Positions 1-5,518 of a stretch of DNA of 6,256 nucleotides are shown in pieces. This DNA comes from Deltaproteobacteria bacterium (GTDB taxonomy: Bacteria > Myxococcota_A > UBA796 > GCA-2862545). How positions within the stretch are numbered: position 1 is the first letter of the stretch; every line of letters begins with the position of its first letter. Below the pieces are notes generated by a model, which did no database searches, was not told the origin of the DNA, and saw only the letters and a list, made by a program, of their open reading frames with translations. A program made the translations under genes and the position numbers. The stretch is taken from assembly GCA_019307545.1 (NCBI GenBank), contig JAFDJI010000367.1, positions 1 to 6,256 of the forward strand, written 5' to 3'.

Positions 1-1
1 A

Positions 2-118
2 ACTATCTGTGCGCCGTTCGCCGAGTGCATGTTGCCCGATCTCGAGAAGCTGACCGAGGACACGGTGGTGGGCGCCGGTGCCCGATCGTTGATCTCAGCT
101 CTGGGCCACAGGTCGTAG
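2..118 (+). CDS. Possible C-terminal fragment of an unidentified protein
   Basis: The frame beginning at base 2 is open from the window edge to a TAG at 116-118 and gives 38 residues, starting TICAPFAECMLPDLEKLTED and ending ALGHRS. Roughly four fifths of its wobble positions are G or C, and the residue mix (Leu, Glu, Asp, Ala, Val) looks like a real protein rather than a shadow. I do not recognise the family. The minus strand is also open here (a frame containing MIRLIMELLPGYDLWP from an ATG near 151) with similar wobble bias, so the strand is not settled. I prefer the plus reading because it ends just before a 7-bp stem and would converge tail to tail with the MYXO-CTERM gene, a normal arrangement. 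Confidence 0.35.
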   Translation, partial: TICAPFAECMLPDLEKLTEDTVVGAGARSLISALGHRS

Positions 119-141
119 CCCGGTAACAGCTCCATGATGAG

Positions 142-162
142 CCGGATCATGGTCCGATCCGG
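142..162. terminator. GC-rich hairpin between convergent gene tails
   Basis: CCGGATC at 142-148 and GATCCGG at 156-162 form a perfect 7-bp stem around a 7-base loop. It sits in the 79-base gap between the plus-strand stop at 118 and the minus-strand stop at 198, where a shared terminator would be expected. No T-run follows on either strand, so it is not a classical intrinsic terminator. It may be a Rho-assisted or mRNA-stabilising 3' hairpin, or a chance GC-rich repeat. Confidence 0.3.
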
Positions 163-197
163 GGCGGTGATCTGCGCGAGCCCTTTCTTCTCCGAGT

Positions 198-476
198 CTA
201 CTTCTCGACGCGCATGCGGACCGCGCGCCTACGGCGGACCAGGCCCAGGAGCCCGACGAGCAGCCAACCAGCCGCCGGGGGCGAGGTGGTCGCGCACCCG
301 CAGCCACCCTCGTCGGGCTCTGCGAGCTGATCGATGTCGGCCACGCCGTCGCCATCCACGTCGCTGTCGCACTCGTCCCCGATGCCGTCTTCGTCCAGGT
401 CGGATTGGTCCGCGTTGGCCTGGAACGGGCAGTTGTCGGTGGCGTCGGGCTCCCCGTCGCCGTCGTCGTCACACAT
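198..476 (-). CDS. C-terminal part of a TSP3-repeat, MYXO-CTERM-anchored surface protein
   Basis: This 92-residue reading is the tail of a secreted, calcium-binding-type protein. Residues 2-50 are Asp-rich thrombospondin type 3 repeats (CDDDGDGEPDATDNCP, then DLDEDGIGDECDSDVDGDGVAD), whose regularly spaced Asp side chains bind calcium in this family. Residues 57-61 are a Gly/Cys cluster (GGCGC), then a Pro-Ala linker, a hydrophobic stretch (GWLLVGLLGLV) and RRRRAVRMR. That is the tripartite MYXO-CTERM signal, used in myxobacteria for surface sorting at the cysteine. Codon wobble is strongly G/C throughout. The ATG at 474-476 falls inside the first repeat, and no signal peptide is present. The frame stays open upstream to a stop at 543-545, but that stretch is not repeat-like. 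I therefore read this as a gene truncated at its 5' end near 477, not a complete small protein. The enzyme or adhesin domain it once carried cannot be inferred. Confidence 0.8.
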   Translation of the reverse strand: MCDDDGDGEPDATDNCPFQANADQSDLDEDGIGDECDSDVDGDGVADIDQLAEPDEGGCGCATTSPPAAGWLLVGLLGLVRRRRAVRMRVEK

Positions 477-629
477 TTCCCGCCCACGGAGGTGTGCACG
501 GAGGTCGACTCCGACATCACCGGCGCAGACGGCACCGTTGCCCTATCGACGGGCGCAACGGCGAGTCCCTGGAAGGTCACCGCCACCTCCCCGAGCGGCG
601 AGACGGCGACCCTGCTCGTCCAGGAGTAG
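477..629 (+). pseudogene. 5'-truncated C-terminal tail, carboxypeptidase-regulatory/Ig-like domain
   Basis: From about base 477 the plus strand reads PPTEVCTEVDSDITGADG, then TVALSTGATASPWKVTATS and a tail ending in LLVQE before TAG at 627-629. The wobble position here is G/C-rich in the plus register, and this pattern begins only at about 475-486. Left of that point the bias belongs to the minus-strand TSP3 gene. The pattern 'VCTEVDSDITGADGTVALS...WKVTATSPSGETATLLV' resembles the last strands of CarboxypepD_reg/CnaB-like beta-sandwich domains common in myxobacterial lipoproteins (family assignment inferred by eye). The 5' part is absent: the only in-frame start codons (for example TTG at 405) lie in sequence antisense to the TSP3 repeats. 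The tail ends 19 bp before the stop of the convergent transporter gene. It is either a gene remnant or half of an assembly chimera. Confidence 0.55.
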
Positions 630-648
630 ACGCTCCAGCGGGCCGAGG

Positions 649-1698
649 TCAGAGATGTGCGTGCCGGTGGTGGAGATCCGGGCGGTGCGCGTGGGAGTGA
701 GTGAGCGACGCATGCCGATGCCGGCACTGGTGCCAGGCTTCGGGCGAGATCGGTTCGACGTGTCCATGGTCGTGGTGACCGTCGTCGTGTCGATGCCAAT
801 GGGTGTGCTCCAAGGCCTCGTGCTGGTGCTCGTGCTCGTGGCGCTCGCTACTCAAGAGCCAGAGCGCGCCACCCATCATGAACACGGCCATCCCGTGTGT
901 GGCAGCGAGCGACTCACCGAGGAACGCCCAGGCGATCAGCAGCCCGAACAAGGGCGCGGTGGAAAACCACAACTGCGAGCGAGTGGCGCCCAATTGCTGA
1001 GCGCCGGCGACGTAGAGCACCAGGGAGAGTCCGTAGCCCAGGGCACCGATGACCAAAGCCGCCAGCACTTGTAGGGGGCTGGGATGCCCGCCCACGAGCC
1101 AGCCGATGGGTGCAGCGACGACGCCGGCGGTCAGTCCCTTGACGAAGGTGATCTGCGCGGTGGTGTAGCCGTCGATCAAGGCGGTCAGACTGTTGTCCAG
1201 ACCCCAGGCAACGCAGGCCAGTCCTACGAGCACCGCCGCACCTCGACCGCCTACCTCGTGCTCGGCAAGACCAACACTGGCCAACAACACCAGCGACACG
1301 GCCAACCAGGCGCGCCAGCCCAGGTGCTCGCGAAACAGAAGCTGCGCGAACAGGGCAGTCGCCACGGTTTCCATCGTCAACCACAGTGAGACCGATCCGG
1401 CGGGCGCCAGGGACAGGCCCCACAACAGCAGCAACGGTCCCACGACGCCGCCGAGCAGCACGGCTCCCAACAGCCGCCCGTTGTTGCCACGGCTGGCCAC
1501 ACGGTGGGTGCTCCACTGCCAACACGCAGCGGGACCTACCGCCAACGCGGCGCCGAAATACAGCAACCCGGTAAGCAGCACGGGGCCCATGGCCGGCAAC
1601 AGGGTCTTGGCCGCTGGGGTGGAGGCGCCGAACAGGAAGGCGGCGACGAGACACCAAGCGGCCGGACCGAAGGCCCGCGAACGGCTACTCGGAACCAA
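649..1698 (-). CDS. EamA/DMT-family transporter with histidine-rich C-terminal tail
   Basis: This 349-residue inner-membrane protein has the two five-helix halves of the drug/metabolite transporter superfamily. Helices are visible at about 12-34, 37-60, 76-97, 103-122, 128-146, 153-170, 180-202, 208-232, 242-261 and 266-284. Landmarks are the first-half motif SLWLTMETVATALFAQLLFRE (residues 104-124) and its repeat SQLWFSTAPLFGLLIAWAFLGE (241-262). The 63-residue cytoplasm- or periplasm-exposed tail carries 22 histidines (287-348), several in His-X-His runs, suggesting divalent metal binding. Start: the first codon is TTG, placed 9 bases after a GGAGG at 1708-1712. No ATG or GTG fits before helix 1. 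The start overlaps the end of the methyltransferase gene by 14 bp, so translation is probably coupled. It is the last gene of the marR operon. DMT proteins export amino acids, nucleosides or drugs; the substrate here is unknown, and the His tail makes metal sensing or metal transport an alternative. Confidence 0.92.
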   Translation of the reverse strand: MVPSSRSRAFGPAAWCLVAAFLFGASTPAAKTLLPAMGPVLLTGLLYFGAALAVGPAACWQWSTHRVASRGNNGRLLGAVLLGGVVGPLLLLWGLSLAPAGSVSLWLTMETVATALFAQLLFREHLGWRAWLAVSLVLLASVGLAEHEVGGRGAAVLVGLACVAWGLDNSLTALIDGYTTAQITFVKGLTAGVVAAPIGWLVGGHPSPLQVLAALVIGALGYGLSLVLYVAGAQQLGATRSQLWFSTAPLFGLLIAWAFLGESLAATHGMAVFMMGGALWLLSSERHEHEHQHEALEHTHWHRHDDGHHDHGHVEPISPEAWHQCRHRHASLTHSHAHRPDLHHRHAHL

Positions 1699-2278
1699 CA
1701 GCGCCGGCCTCCGCGATCAGTGAGAACAAGAACCTCGGCCCGAAGCGCGCGGTGGTGACCGTGCCGAAGCCAGCCGCCTTCACCTCGGCCACCATGCCAT
1801 CGGGTTTTCCAAAGTCCACCACCACCAGGCGGCCGCCGGGCGCGAGCACGCGCCGGATCTCGGCCAGACCCAAGGGCTTGAGTTGGTCGGTCAGATGGTG
1901 AAACATCAAGCTGCTGAGCACGACGTCCATGCTCTGGTCGGGGAAGGCGAGGGCTTCGATGACACCGACCTCGAACGCTACGGAGGCGGCGGCCTTCTCC
2001 GCCTTGGCTCGCGCCCTGGCGATCATCTCGGGAGCGGGATCGATGCCGTGGACGCTGCCCTCCGTTCCCACGACCTCGGCGGCTGCCACTGCCAGCGTCC
2101 CCGTACCACAACCCACGTCCAACACCCGCTGGCCCGATTCCAACCGGGCTGTCGTGATGATCCTGCGCCGGAACCGTCCCTCTCGCCCTAGCGTCACGAT
2201 CTTCAGCAGGAGGTCGTAGAACCCCGCCCAGTGAAGGACCGTTCCTTCGGTGTGCACTACCTGGTTGTCGGTTTGCAT
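1685..2278 (-). CDS. Class I SAM-dependent methyltransferase (UbiE/Methyltransf_11 type)
   Basis: This is a 197-residue soluble methyltransferase. Motif I is VLDVGCGTG at residues 52-60, the SAM glycine loop. The acidic residue ending beta-2, which binds the ribose hydroxyls, is D80 in GIDPAPEM. The later core strands are VVLSSLMFHHL (119-129) and VLAPGGRLVVVD (144-155), the latter being the usual post-motif III segment of UbiE-like enzymes. The reading frame extends 29 codons further upstream to 2365, but that would overlap the end of marR. ATG at 2278 is preferred because GAGGG (2286-2290) lies 7 bases before it and the 23-bp gap to the marR stop is typical of an operon. The C-terminus (ARFGPRFLFSLIAEAGA) is short and matches compact family members. 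The substrate cannot be read from the sequence. The neighbours suggest a small molecule that is methylated and exported, with marR controlling both. Confidence 0.92.
   Translation of the reverse strand: MQTDNQVVHTEGTVLHWAGFYDLLLKIVTLGREGRFRRRIITTARLESGQRVLDVGCGTGTLAVAAAEVVGTEGSVHGIDPAPEMIARARAKAEKAAASVAFEVGVIEALAFPDQSMDVVLSSLMFHHLTDQLKPLGLAEIRRVLAPGGRLVVVDFGKPDGMVAEVKAAGFGTVTTARFGPRFLFSLIAEAGAVGSE
1708..1712 (-). promoter_or_regulatory. Ribosome binding site fixing the TTG start of the transporter
   Basis: GGAGG on the minus strand, inside the 3' end of the methyltransferase gene, stands 9 bases before TTG at 1696-1698. This is the only good Shine-Dalgarno match near the transporter's N-terminus and is why the TTG start was accepted. 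Confidence 0.6.
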
Positions 2279-2301
2279 GTGGTTGCCCTCGAAGCCGGCA
2301 C

Positions 2302-2790
2302 TCAGCCGGTCGTGTTTCGTTGGCGCGACGGCGCGGACTGTTCTCCTTTCGCCCGAACTCGGCACAGGCCCTGCTCAAAGCGCTGGAGGTAGTCGATGAA
2401 GCCATGCCACTCATCGTGGGTGAAATCGGACCAAACGCCCCGCAACTCGGCGGTCGCTTGACTGTGCACTTCGTGGATCAGCAGCGCGCCCGCAGGCGTC
2501 GTCTTGACGAGCCTGACCCTGCTGTCCGCCGGGTCGGCGCCTCGCTCGACCCATTCCCTACTCTCGAGGTCGGTCGCCACCCGGGTGAGCTCGCTGGGCG
2601 ACAACCCGGCCGCGTTCGCCAGCTCCGTCATCCGCAAGGGACCGCCTGCGTCGCTGAGCGCGTCCAGGACCAAGAACTGGGTCAGGGGGATGCGCATCTG
2701 CTTCAGGACAGGCAAGTGCTGGGGATTGGTCAAGCGCCCGATGCGGCTGACGAGCCGCAGGATCTGCCGATAGTGGTCACGTTGTTTCAT
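2302..2790 (-). CDS. MarR-family winged-helix transcriptional regulator
   Basis: This 162-residue protein is of normal MarR length. N-terminal and C-terminal helices (about 5-45 and 103-145) form the dimer interface. The winged helix spans about 35-100: LRMTELANAAGLSPSELTRVATDLE (52-76) is the helix-turn-helix with its recognition helix, followed by the wing ERGADPADSRVRLVKTTPAG (82-101). The wing holds the family's D-x-x-D-S/R-R pattern. The N-terminal segment QMRIPLTQFLVLDAL is also typical. It is first in the operon with a methyltransferase and a DMT transporter. A perfect inverted repeat abuts its start codon, which strongly suggests autorepression relieved by a ligand. The ATG at 2788-2790 has no Shine-Dalgarno sequence before it. 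Only one cysteine is present (C143), so a two-cysteine redox switch within one chain is unlikely. Confidence 0.93.
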   Translation of the reverse strand: MKQRDHYRQILRLVSRIGRLTNPQHLPVLKQMRIPLTQFLVLDALSDAGGPLRMTELANAAGLSPSELTRVATDLESREWVERGADPADSRVRLVKTTPAGALLIHEVHSQATAELRGVWSDFTHDEWHGFIDYLQRFEQGLCRVRAKGEQSAPSRQRNTTG

Positions 2791-2822
2791 AGTGTGAAGT
2801 TATTACAAGATTACTTCACACT
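2791..2822. promoter_or_regulatory. Perfect inverted repeat, probable MarR operator
   Basis: AGTGTGAAGT (2791-2800) and ACTTCACACT (2813-2822) are perfect 10-base inverted arms separated by 12 bases. The left arm touches the marR start codon, and the arms overlap both the -10 and -35 elements of the marR promoter. A repressor bound here would block RNA polymerase directly. The local A/T richness contrasts with the GC-rich surroundings. Assignment to MarR itself is inferred from position and dyad symmetry. Confidence 0.75.
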
Positions 2823-2827
2823 GTCAA
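2800..2827 (-). promoter_or_regulatory. Sigma-70-type promoter of the marR operon, probably leaderless
   Basis: On the minus strand a consensus TTGACA (2822-2827) is followed after 16 bases by TAATAA (2800-2805) as the -10. The -10 ends 9 bases before the A of the marR ATG, so transcription should begin at or within a few bases of the start codon. No ribosome binding site is present there. Both points indicate a leaderless message. A better -10 match, TGTAAT, lies 2 bases closer to the -35, but its 14-base spacing is too short. Confidence 0.65.
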
Positions 2828-2864
2828 GAACTTTTGGCCGGTCTCTCGAAAACAGGTCCCCGCT

Positions 2865-2880
2865 TGCGCGGTGCCGCGCA
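2865..2880. repeat. Short near-palindrome in the divergent intergenic region
   Basis: TGCGCGG (2865-2871) and CCGCGCA (2874-2880) are perfect 7-base inverted arms with a 2-base centre. The element lies 48 bases before the exported-protein start at 2928 and 43 bases beyond the marR operator. It could be an operator for the plus-strand gene or a chance GC-rich palindrome. I see no convincing -35/-10 pair for that gene. Confidence 0.3.
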
Positions 2881-2927
2881 GACCCGCAACCCGTGGTATG
2901 CCCTCTCCAGTTCTCGGAGTTGCACCC

Positions 2928-3668
2928 ATGTTTCTCGGCCGCCCCGCCGTCCTGTTGCTGCTCGCCTGGTTCTGCGTCGGCCAACGAGCGCTGGCGCAGC
3001 AGTGTCCGAACATGGAGGGCGCCAGTGCCAACCTTGGCCGCCAGGACGCCAGCGCCCGGATCGAGTTCATCCGCCACAGGATGCCGACGGCGCGCCGCAG
3101 AGCGAAGCGGTGGTTCTTGGGCTGGACGCTGAGCTTCACTGCCCTCACCGCCGGCCAGCTGGCGCTGATCCCGCTCCAGGACGACCCGGAGAGCAAACGG
3201 ACCCTCTTGGTGAACTCCGGATCGACGGCGCTCGGCGCTGCTTTTCTGGCCTTCGCGCCCCCGAAGGTGATCCGCCATGAGAAGCGGCTGGAGGCGGAGC
3301 TCGCCGCAAAGACGGACGACCGCTGCGCCGTGCTCGCAGTCGCCGAGCAGCTCCTGCTCAGCGAGGCTGAGGCGGAGCAGTTCGGTCAGAGCTGGCTCAT
3401 GCACGGGGGGAACGTGCTCCTCAACCTCGGCGCGGGGCTGCTCCTCGGCCTGGGCTGGGACTCATGGCAGTCGGCCTGGCTGACCACAGCCGTGGGGACC
3501 CTGGTCGGCGAGGTCATGATCTGGACCCAACCAATGGACGCCACCCGCGACTTGGAGCGCTATCGCACGGGCAAATGGATCGGCCAGACCGCCCGCCGAC
3601 CGACCCTCCACGTACACCCGGTGTACGTCCGAGCCGGCGGCGGCGTTGGCTTATCGGGGCTTTTCTAG
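2928..3668 (+). CDS. Hypothetical exported membrane protein
   Basis: This is a 246-residue protein of no family I recognise with confidence. Residues 1-23 form a Sec signal peptide: Arg5, the hydrophobic core AVLLLLAWFCVG, then an ALA-QQ cleavage site. Two hydrophobic pairs follow: about 63-82 (WFLGWTLSFTALTAGQLALI) with 94-111, and about 161-177 (NVLLNLGAGLLLGLG) with 183-200. They are separated by a charged, possibly helical segment (112-155). The basic stretch RRRAKR at 57-62 just before the first helix suggests a fixed topology. Start: ATG at 2928 is preferred over upstream in-frame ATGs at 2871 and 2898, because GGAG (2916-2919) lies 8 bases before it and the signal peptide begins there. 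It is divergent from marR and convergent with the epimerase, with only 32 bp between stops. The function is unknown; an envelope role is the most that can be said. Confidence 0.8.
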   Translation: MFLGRPAVLLLLAWFCVGQRALAQQCPNMEGASANLGRQDASARIEFIRHRMPTARRRAKRWFLGWTLSFTALTAGQLALIPLQDDPESKRTLLVNSGSTALGAAFLAFAPPKVIRHEKRLEAELAAKTDDRCAVLAVAEQLLLSEAEAEQFGQSWLMHGGNVLLNLGAGLLLGLGWDSWQSAWLTTAVGTLVGEVMIWTQPMDATRDLERYRTGKWIGQTARRPTLHVHPVYVRAGGGVGLSGLF

Positions 3669-3700
3669 CCTGGAATGTGCGGTGTTTCAGGGACCAGCCC

Positions 3701-4750
3701 TTATCTGCGACCGGCTTGCCAGGACGGGTCGGGCGCCAGTTCGTCTCCCATACGGTGCATCACCTTCTTGGGAATCCAGCCCATGAAGGCCTGCCACCGC
3801 AGCGCGTCCCGGAGGGCCTCCTCGGCGGGGCGGGGGTTGTAGCCCAGCTCCTCGCGTGCCTTGCGTGAATCGTAGAGCATGTGGTGGCCCCACATCGTGG
3901 CGAGGGCGTCCGGGGAGAGCGGCGCGTCACCTCCGGTGAAGCGGGCCACCAGGGGCATTACCCGGGCGGCCACGGCGAGGAGGGCCCGAGGCGGCATGGC
4001 GTGGTTCGGTTTTCCCTTCGTCAGGCGGGCGACGAGATCGGCAAGCTCGAGGCGCTTCAGGTTCTCCCCGCCCAGGATGTAGCGCTCCCCCGGTCGGCCC
4101 TTCAGGGCCGCGAGGCGATGACCCGCAGCGACGTCCCGCGCATGGACCACGTTGACCCCGAAGAGCACGGGCCCCCCCTTGAACAGATCGCGTACCGCCG
4201 CGGTCGTCGGCGTGCTGCGGAAGTCCAGGGGCCCCACGGTGGCCGTGGGGTTCACGACGACGACCTCGGGGCCCTCTTCCTGTCCGAGGCGCAGGGCCAA
4301 CGCCTCGGCCTCGAGCTTGGCCCGGACGTACGGCAGGTGCAGCTCCTGGTTGGTGTGGGTCTCGTCCAGGGGCGCGTCGGGGTCGCGCGTGTACCCGATG
4401 GTGGCCTGGGACGCGGTCACGACAACCCGGCGGACCCCCGCCGCCCGGGCCGCCTCCATGACATGGCGCGTGCCATCGACGTTGGGGCCGATGAAGTCCT
4501 CGTCCCGGGGGGCCCAGTTGCGGTGGACGGCCCCGACGTGGAAGACCAGCTCGCACCCCTCGACGGCGGCTGCGACGGTGTCGGAATCGGTCAGGTCACC
4601 CAAACGCACCTCGACGTCGAGTCCTTGAAGCCCGGAGGTGTTGGAGCCGGAGCGGTGGAACGCGACGACGTCATCGCCCGCGTCGAGAAGCTCGCGCACG
4701 ACGTGGGCGCCGATGCGACCCGTGGCGCCGGTGACCAGGACCCTGGACAT
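3701..4750 (-). CDS. NAD(P)-dependent extended SDR: sugar epimerase / dihydroflavonol-reductase-like
   Basis: This 349-residue cytoplasmic oxidoreductase has an N-terminal Rossmann domain beginning at residue 3. Its nucleotide-binding motif is TGATGRIG (7-14), and GDLTD (51-55) is the adenine-pocket loop. The catalytic set is visible: S114 in TASQATIG, then Y141 and K145 in YVRAK. Substrate-domain marks are VVNPTATVGP (165-174), VNVVHARDVAAGH (199-211), GERYILGGENL (221-231) and ELGYNPRP (301-308). The pattern is closest, by eye, to the HpnA (hopanoid-associated sugar epimerase) and dihydroflavonol-4-reductase-like group. A specific substrate is not claimed, and no hopanoid gene is adjacent. 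The final 25 or so residues (WIPKKVMHRMGDELAP) extend beyond the usual end. ATG at 4750 is supported by AGGAG (4757-4761), 6 bases upstream. The gene stands alone between two convergent or divergent neighbours. Confidence 0.9.
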   Translation of the reverse strand: MSRVLVTGATGRIGAHVVRELLDAGDDVVAFHRSGSNTSGLQGLDVEVRLGDLTDSDTVAAAVEGCELVFHVGAVHRNWAPRDEDFIGPNVDGTRHVMEAARAAGVRRVVVTASQATIGYTRDPDAPLDETHTNQELHLPYVRAKLEAEALALRLGQEEGPEVVVVNPTATVGPLDFRSTPTTAAVRDLFKGGPVLFGVNVVHARDVAAGHRLAALKGRPGERYILGGENLKRLELADLVARLTKGKPNHAMPPRALLAVAARVMPLVARFTGGDAPLSPDALATMWGHHMLYDSRKAREELGYNPRPAEEALRDALRWQAFMGWIPKKVMHRMGDELAPDPSWQAGRR

Positions 4751-4814
4751 GGATGTCTCCTGTGAAGCCGTCCCACGAAACGTAACGACCTGACGCTCAG
4801 CCGCCGACCGCGCG

Positions 4815-5291
4815 GTGGTGATCGCGCGTGAATTACGTCACGACGACGGACCTTCGGTCAGCGAGTGGGACCTGGGCGGAACGAGAGTCGCCTTCGCCGA
4901 TCAGCCACGGGCACTGACGCCCGAAGGGTCTCCGAGGCTCGATGTCCTCGCATTCCGGCTTTTCCAGCCTGAGAACCTGGACACCTTCCGGCCCGGGCAA
5001 GTGGCCGGCCTCCTACCTCCTGAAGACTCGGATGTGCGCGTGGCCCCCGACCTCGTGTGGGACCTCGTCGAGCACGCGGCATCCGAGCTCGAATCCCGCC
5101 CGGGTTCTCCCAGCGCGCACGAACTCGCGCGTGAGCTCCGACAACTGGTCGAAGCCGCCCGAACCGGCGAGGCCGATGCGCGAACGCACCTGCTCGTGCA
5201 CTTCCTGCCGACCTCGTCTTGGGACGATGAGGGCGGATCACAGCCGATCGCCAACTCGATCCTGCGTGGCTTGAAGTGCCTGAGCCAATAG
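4815..5291 (+). CDS. Hypothetical protein, unknown function
   Basis: This 158-residue, acidic, soluble-looking protein has no recognisable domain. Support for it being real is the wobble G/C bias in this frame, the natural Leu/Glu/Asp/Ala mix, and the Ser/Arg-rich junk given by the other frames. The middle (VWDLVEHAASELESRPG, then SAHELARELRQLVEAARTGEADARTH) looks helical, and the C-terminus ends LRGLKCLSQ. No signal peptide or membrane segment is seen. The start is uncertain: the frame opens after a stop at 4791-4793, the first candidates are tandem GTG codons at 4815 and 4818, and neither has a Shine-Dalgarno sequence. The message may be leaderless or translation may begin further in. It is divergent from the epimerase with 64 bp between them. 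Nothing in context suggests a job. Confidence 0.65.
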   Translation: MVIARELRHDDGPSVSEWDLGGTRVAFADQPRALTPEGSPRLDVLAFRLFQPENLDTFRPGQVAGLLPPEDSDVRVAPDLVWDLVEHAASELESRPGSPSAHELARELRQLVEAARTGEADARTHLLVHFLPTSSWDDEGGSQPIANSILRGLKCLSQ

Positions 5292-5293
5292 AC

Positions 5294-5307
5294 CTGCGGC
5301 TACGCAG
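5294..5307 (+). terminator. Weak hairpin just after the stop of the 158-residue gene
   Basis: CTGCG (5294-5298) and CGCAG (5303-5307) form a 5-bp stem with a 4-base loop, two bases past the TAG at 5289-5291. No T-run follows. The position fits a 3' end but the structure is weak, so this is only a candidate. Confidence 0.2.
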
Positions 5308-5420
5308 TCAGGCCGAGGGCAGGGAAGCGAGGGCGGACCGGGTTCCCCACACCGCCCCAAAAATAGCCTCCGACAACGAGAACACGCAGGGTGGAGGGCC
5401 AGCACCGCTCGTACACCACA

Positions 5421-5448
5421 TTGACGGACTCGACTCTCTTGCTACCAT
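5421..5448 (+). promoter_or_regulatory. Candidate promoter for the acetyltransferase gene
   Basis: TTGACG (5421-5426) is separated by 16 bases from TACCAT (5443-5448). The -10 is preceded by TG plus one base (5440-5442), an extended -10. Predicted transcription would start near 5455 and give a leader of about 55-60 bases before the ATG at 5512. The rest of the 220-bp gap from 5292 to 5511 shows no convincing gene. Confidence 0.5.
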
Positions 5449-5500
5449 CTCACCTGAGGGGAAGTGCGGAATAGACATAGCTGCAGCCCAGAGGACCGCC

Positions 5501-5518
5501 ATGCAGAGGAAATGTTGA
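5501..5518 (+). CDS. Five-codon leader ORF overlapping the acetyltransferase start
   Basis: ATG CAG AGG AAA TGT TGA encodes M-Q-R-K-C. GAGG (5491-5494) lies 6 bases before its ATG, a better-placed ribosome site than that of the following gene. Its TGA (5516-5518) falls only 2 bases after the acetyltransferase ATG (5512-5514), so a terminating ribosome could reinitiate there. This could be a translational-coupling leader. It may also be incidental: the same frame is open upstream from 5276 but reads as non-coding there. Confidence 0.3.
   Translation: MQRKC

Noticed and set aside
1..151. Minus-strand reading starting at an ATG near 151 and running off the left edge
   Set aside because: It is as open as the plus-strand tail at 2-118 and has similar wobble bias, but has no ribosome site or recognised motif. 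It is recorded as an alternative, not a separate gene.
334..1074. Long plus-strand reading opposite the TSP3 tail and the His-rich transporter end
   Set aside because: Its Val/Leu-rich runs are the complement of Asp and His codons of the minus-strand genes. It is an antisense shadow.
2279..2365. 29-codon N-terminal extension of the methyltransferase
   Set aside because: It would overlap the marR 3' end and lacks a ribosome site, while ATG 2278 has GAGGG at 7 bases and leaves a normal operon gap.
3669..3700. CCTG...CAGG pairing after the exported-protein gene as a terminator in the convergent gap
   Set aside because: The stem is about 4 bp plus a bulged extension, and no T-run follows in either direction.
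3927..4556. Long Gly/Arg/Pro-rich minus-strand reading, and an 885-base plus-strand reading, across the epimerase
   Set aside because: Both overlap the complete, motif-bearing SDR gene and have the Arg/Pro/Gly-rich composition of GC-rich shadow frames.
5331..5357. GGGCGG (5331-5336) pairing with CCGCCC (5352-5357), next to a run of A, as an intrinsic terminator
   Set aside because: The A-run follows the stem on the plus strand, so neither transcript direction has the U-tract after the hairpin that an intrinsic terminator needs.
5276..5518. 80-residue plus-strand reading in the gap before the acetyltransferase
   Set aside because: Its start overlaps the end of the 158-residue gene, the composition is not protein-like and wobble bias is absent. 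Only its last five codons (5501-5518) are kept as a possible leader ORF.
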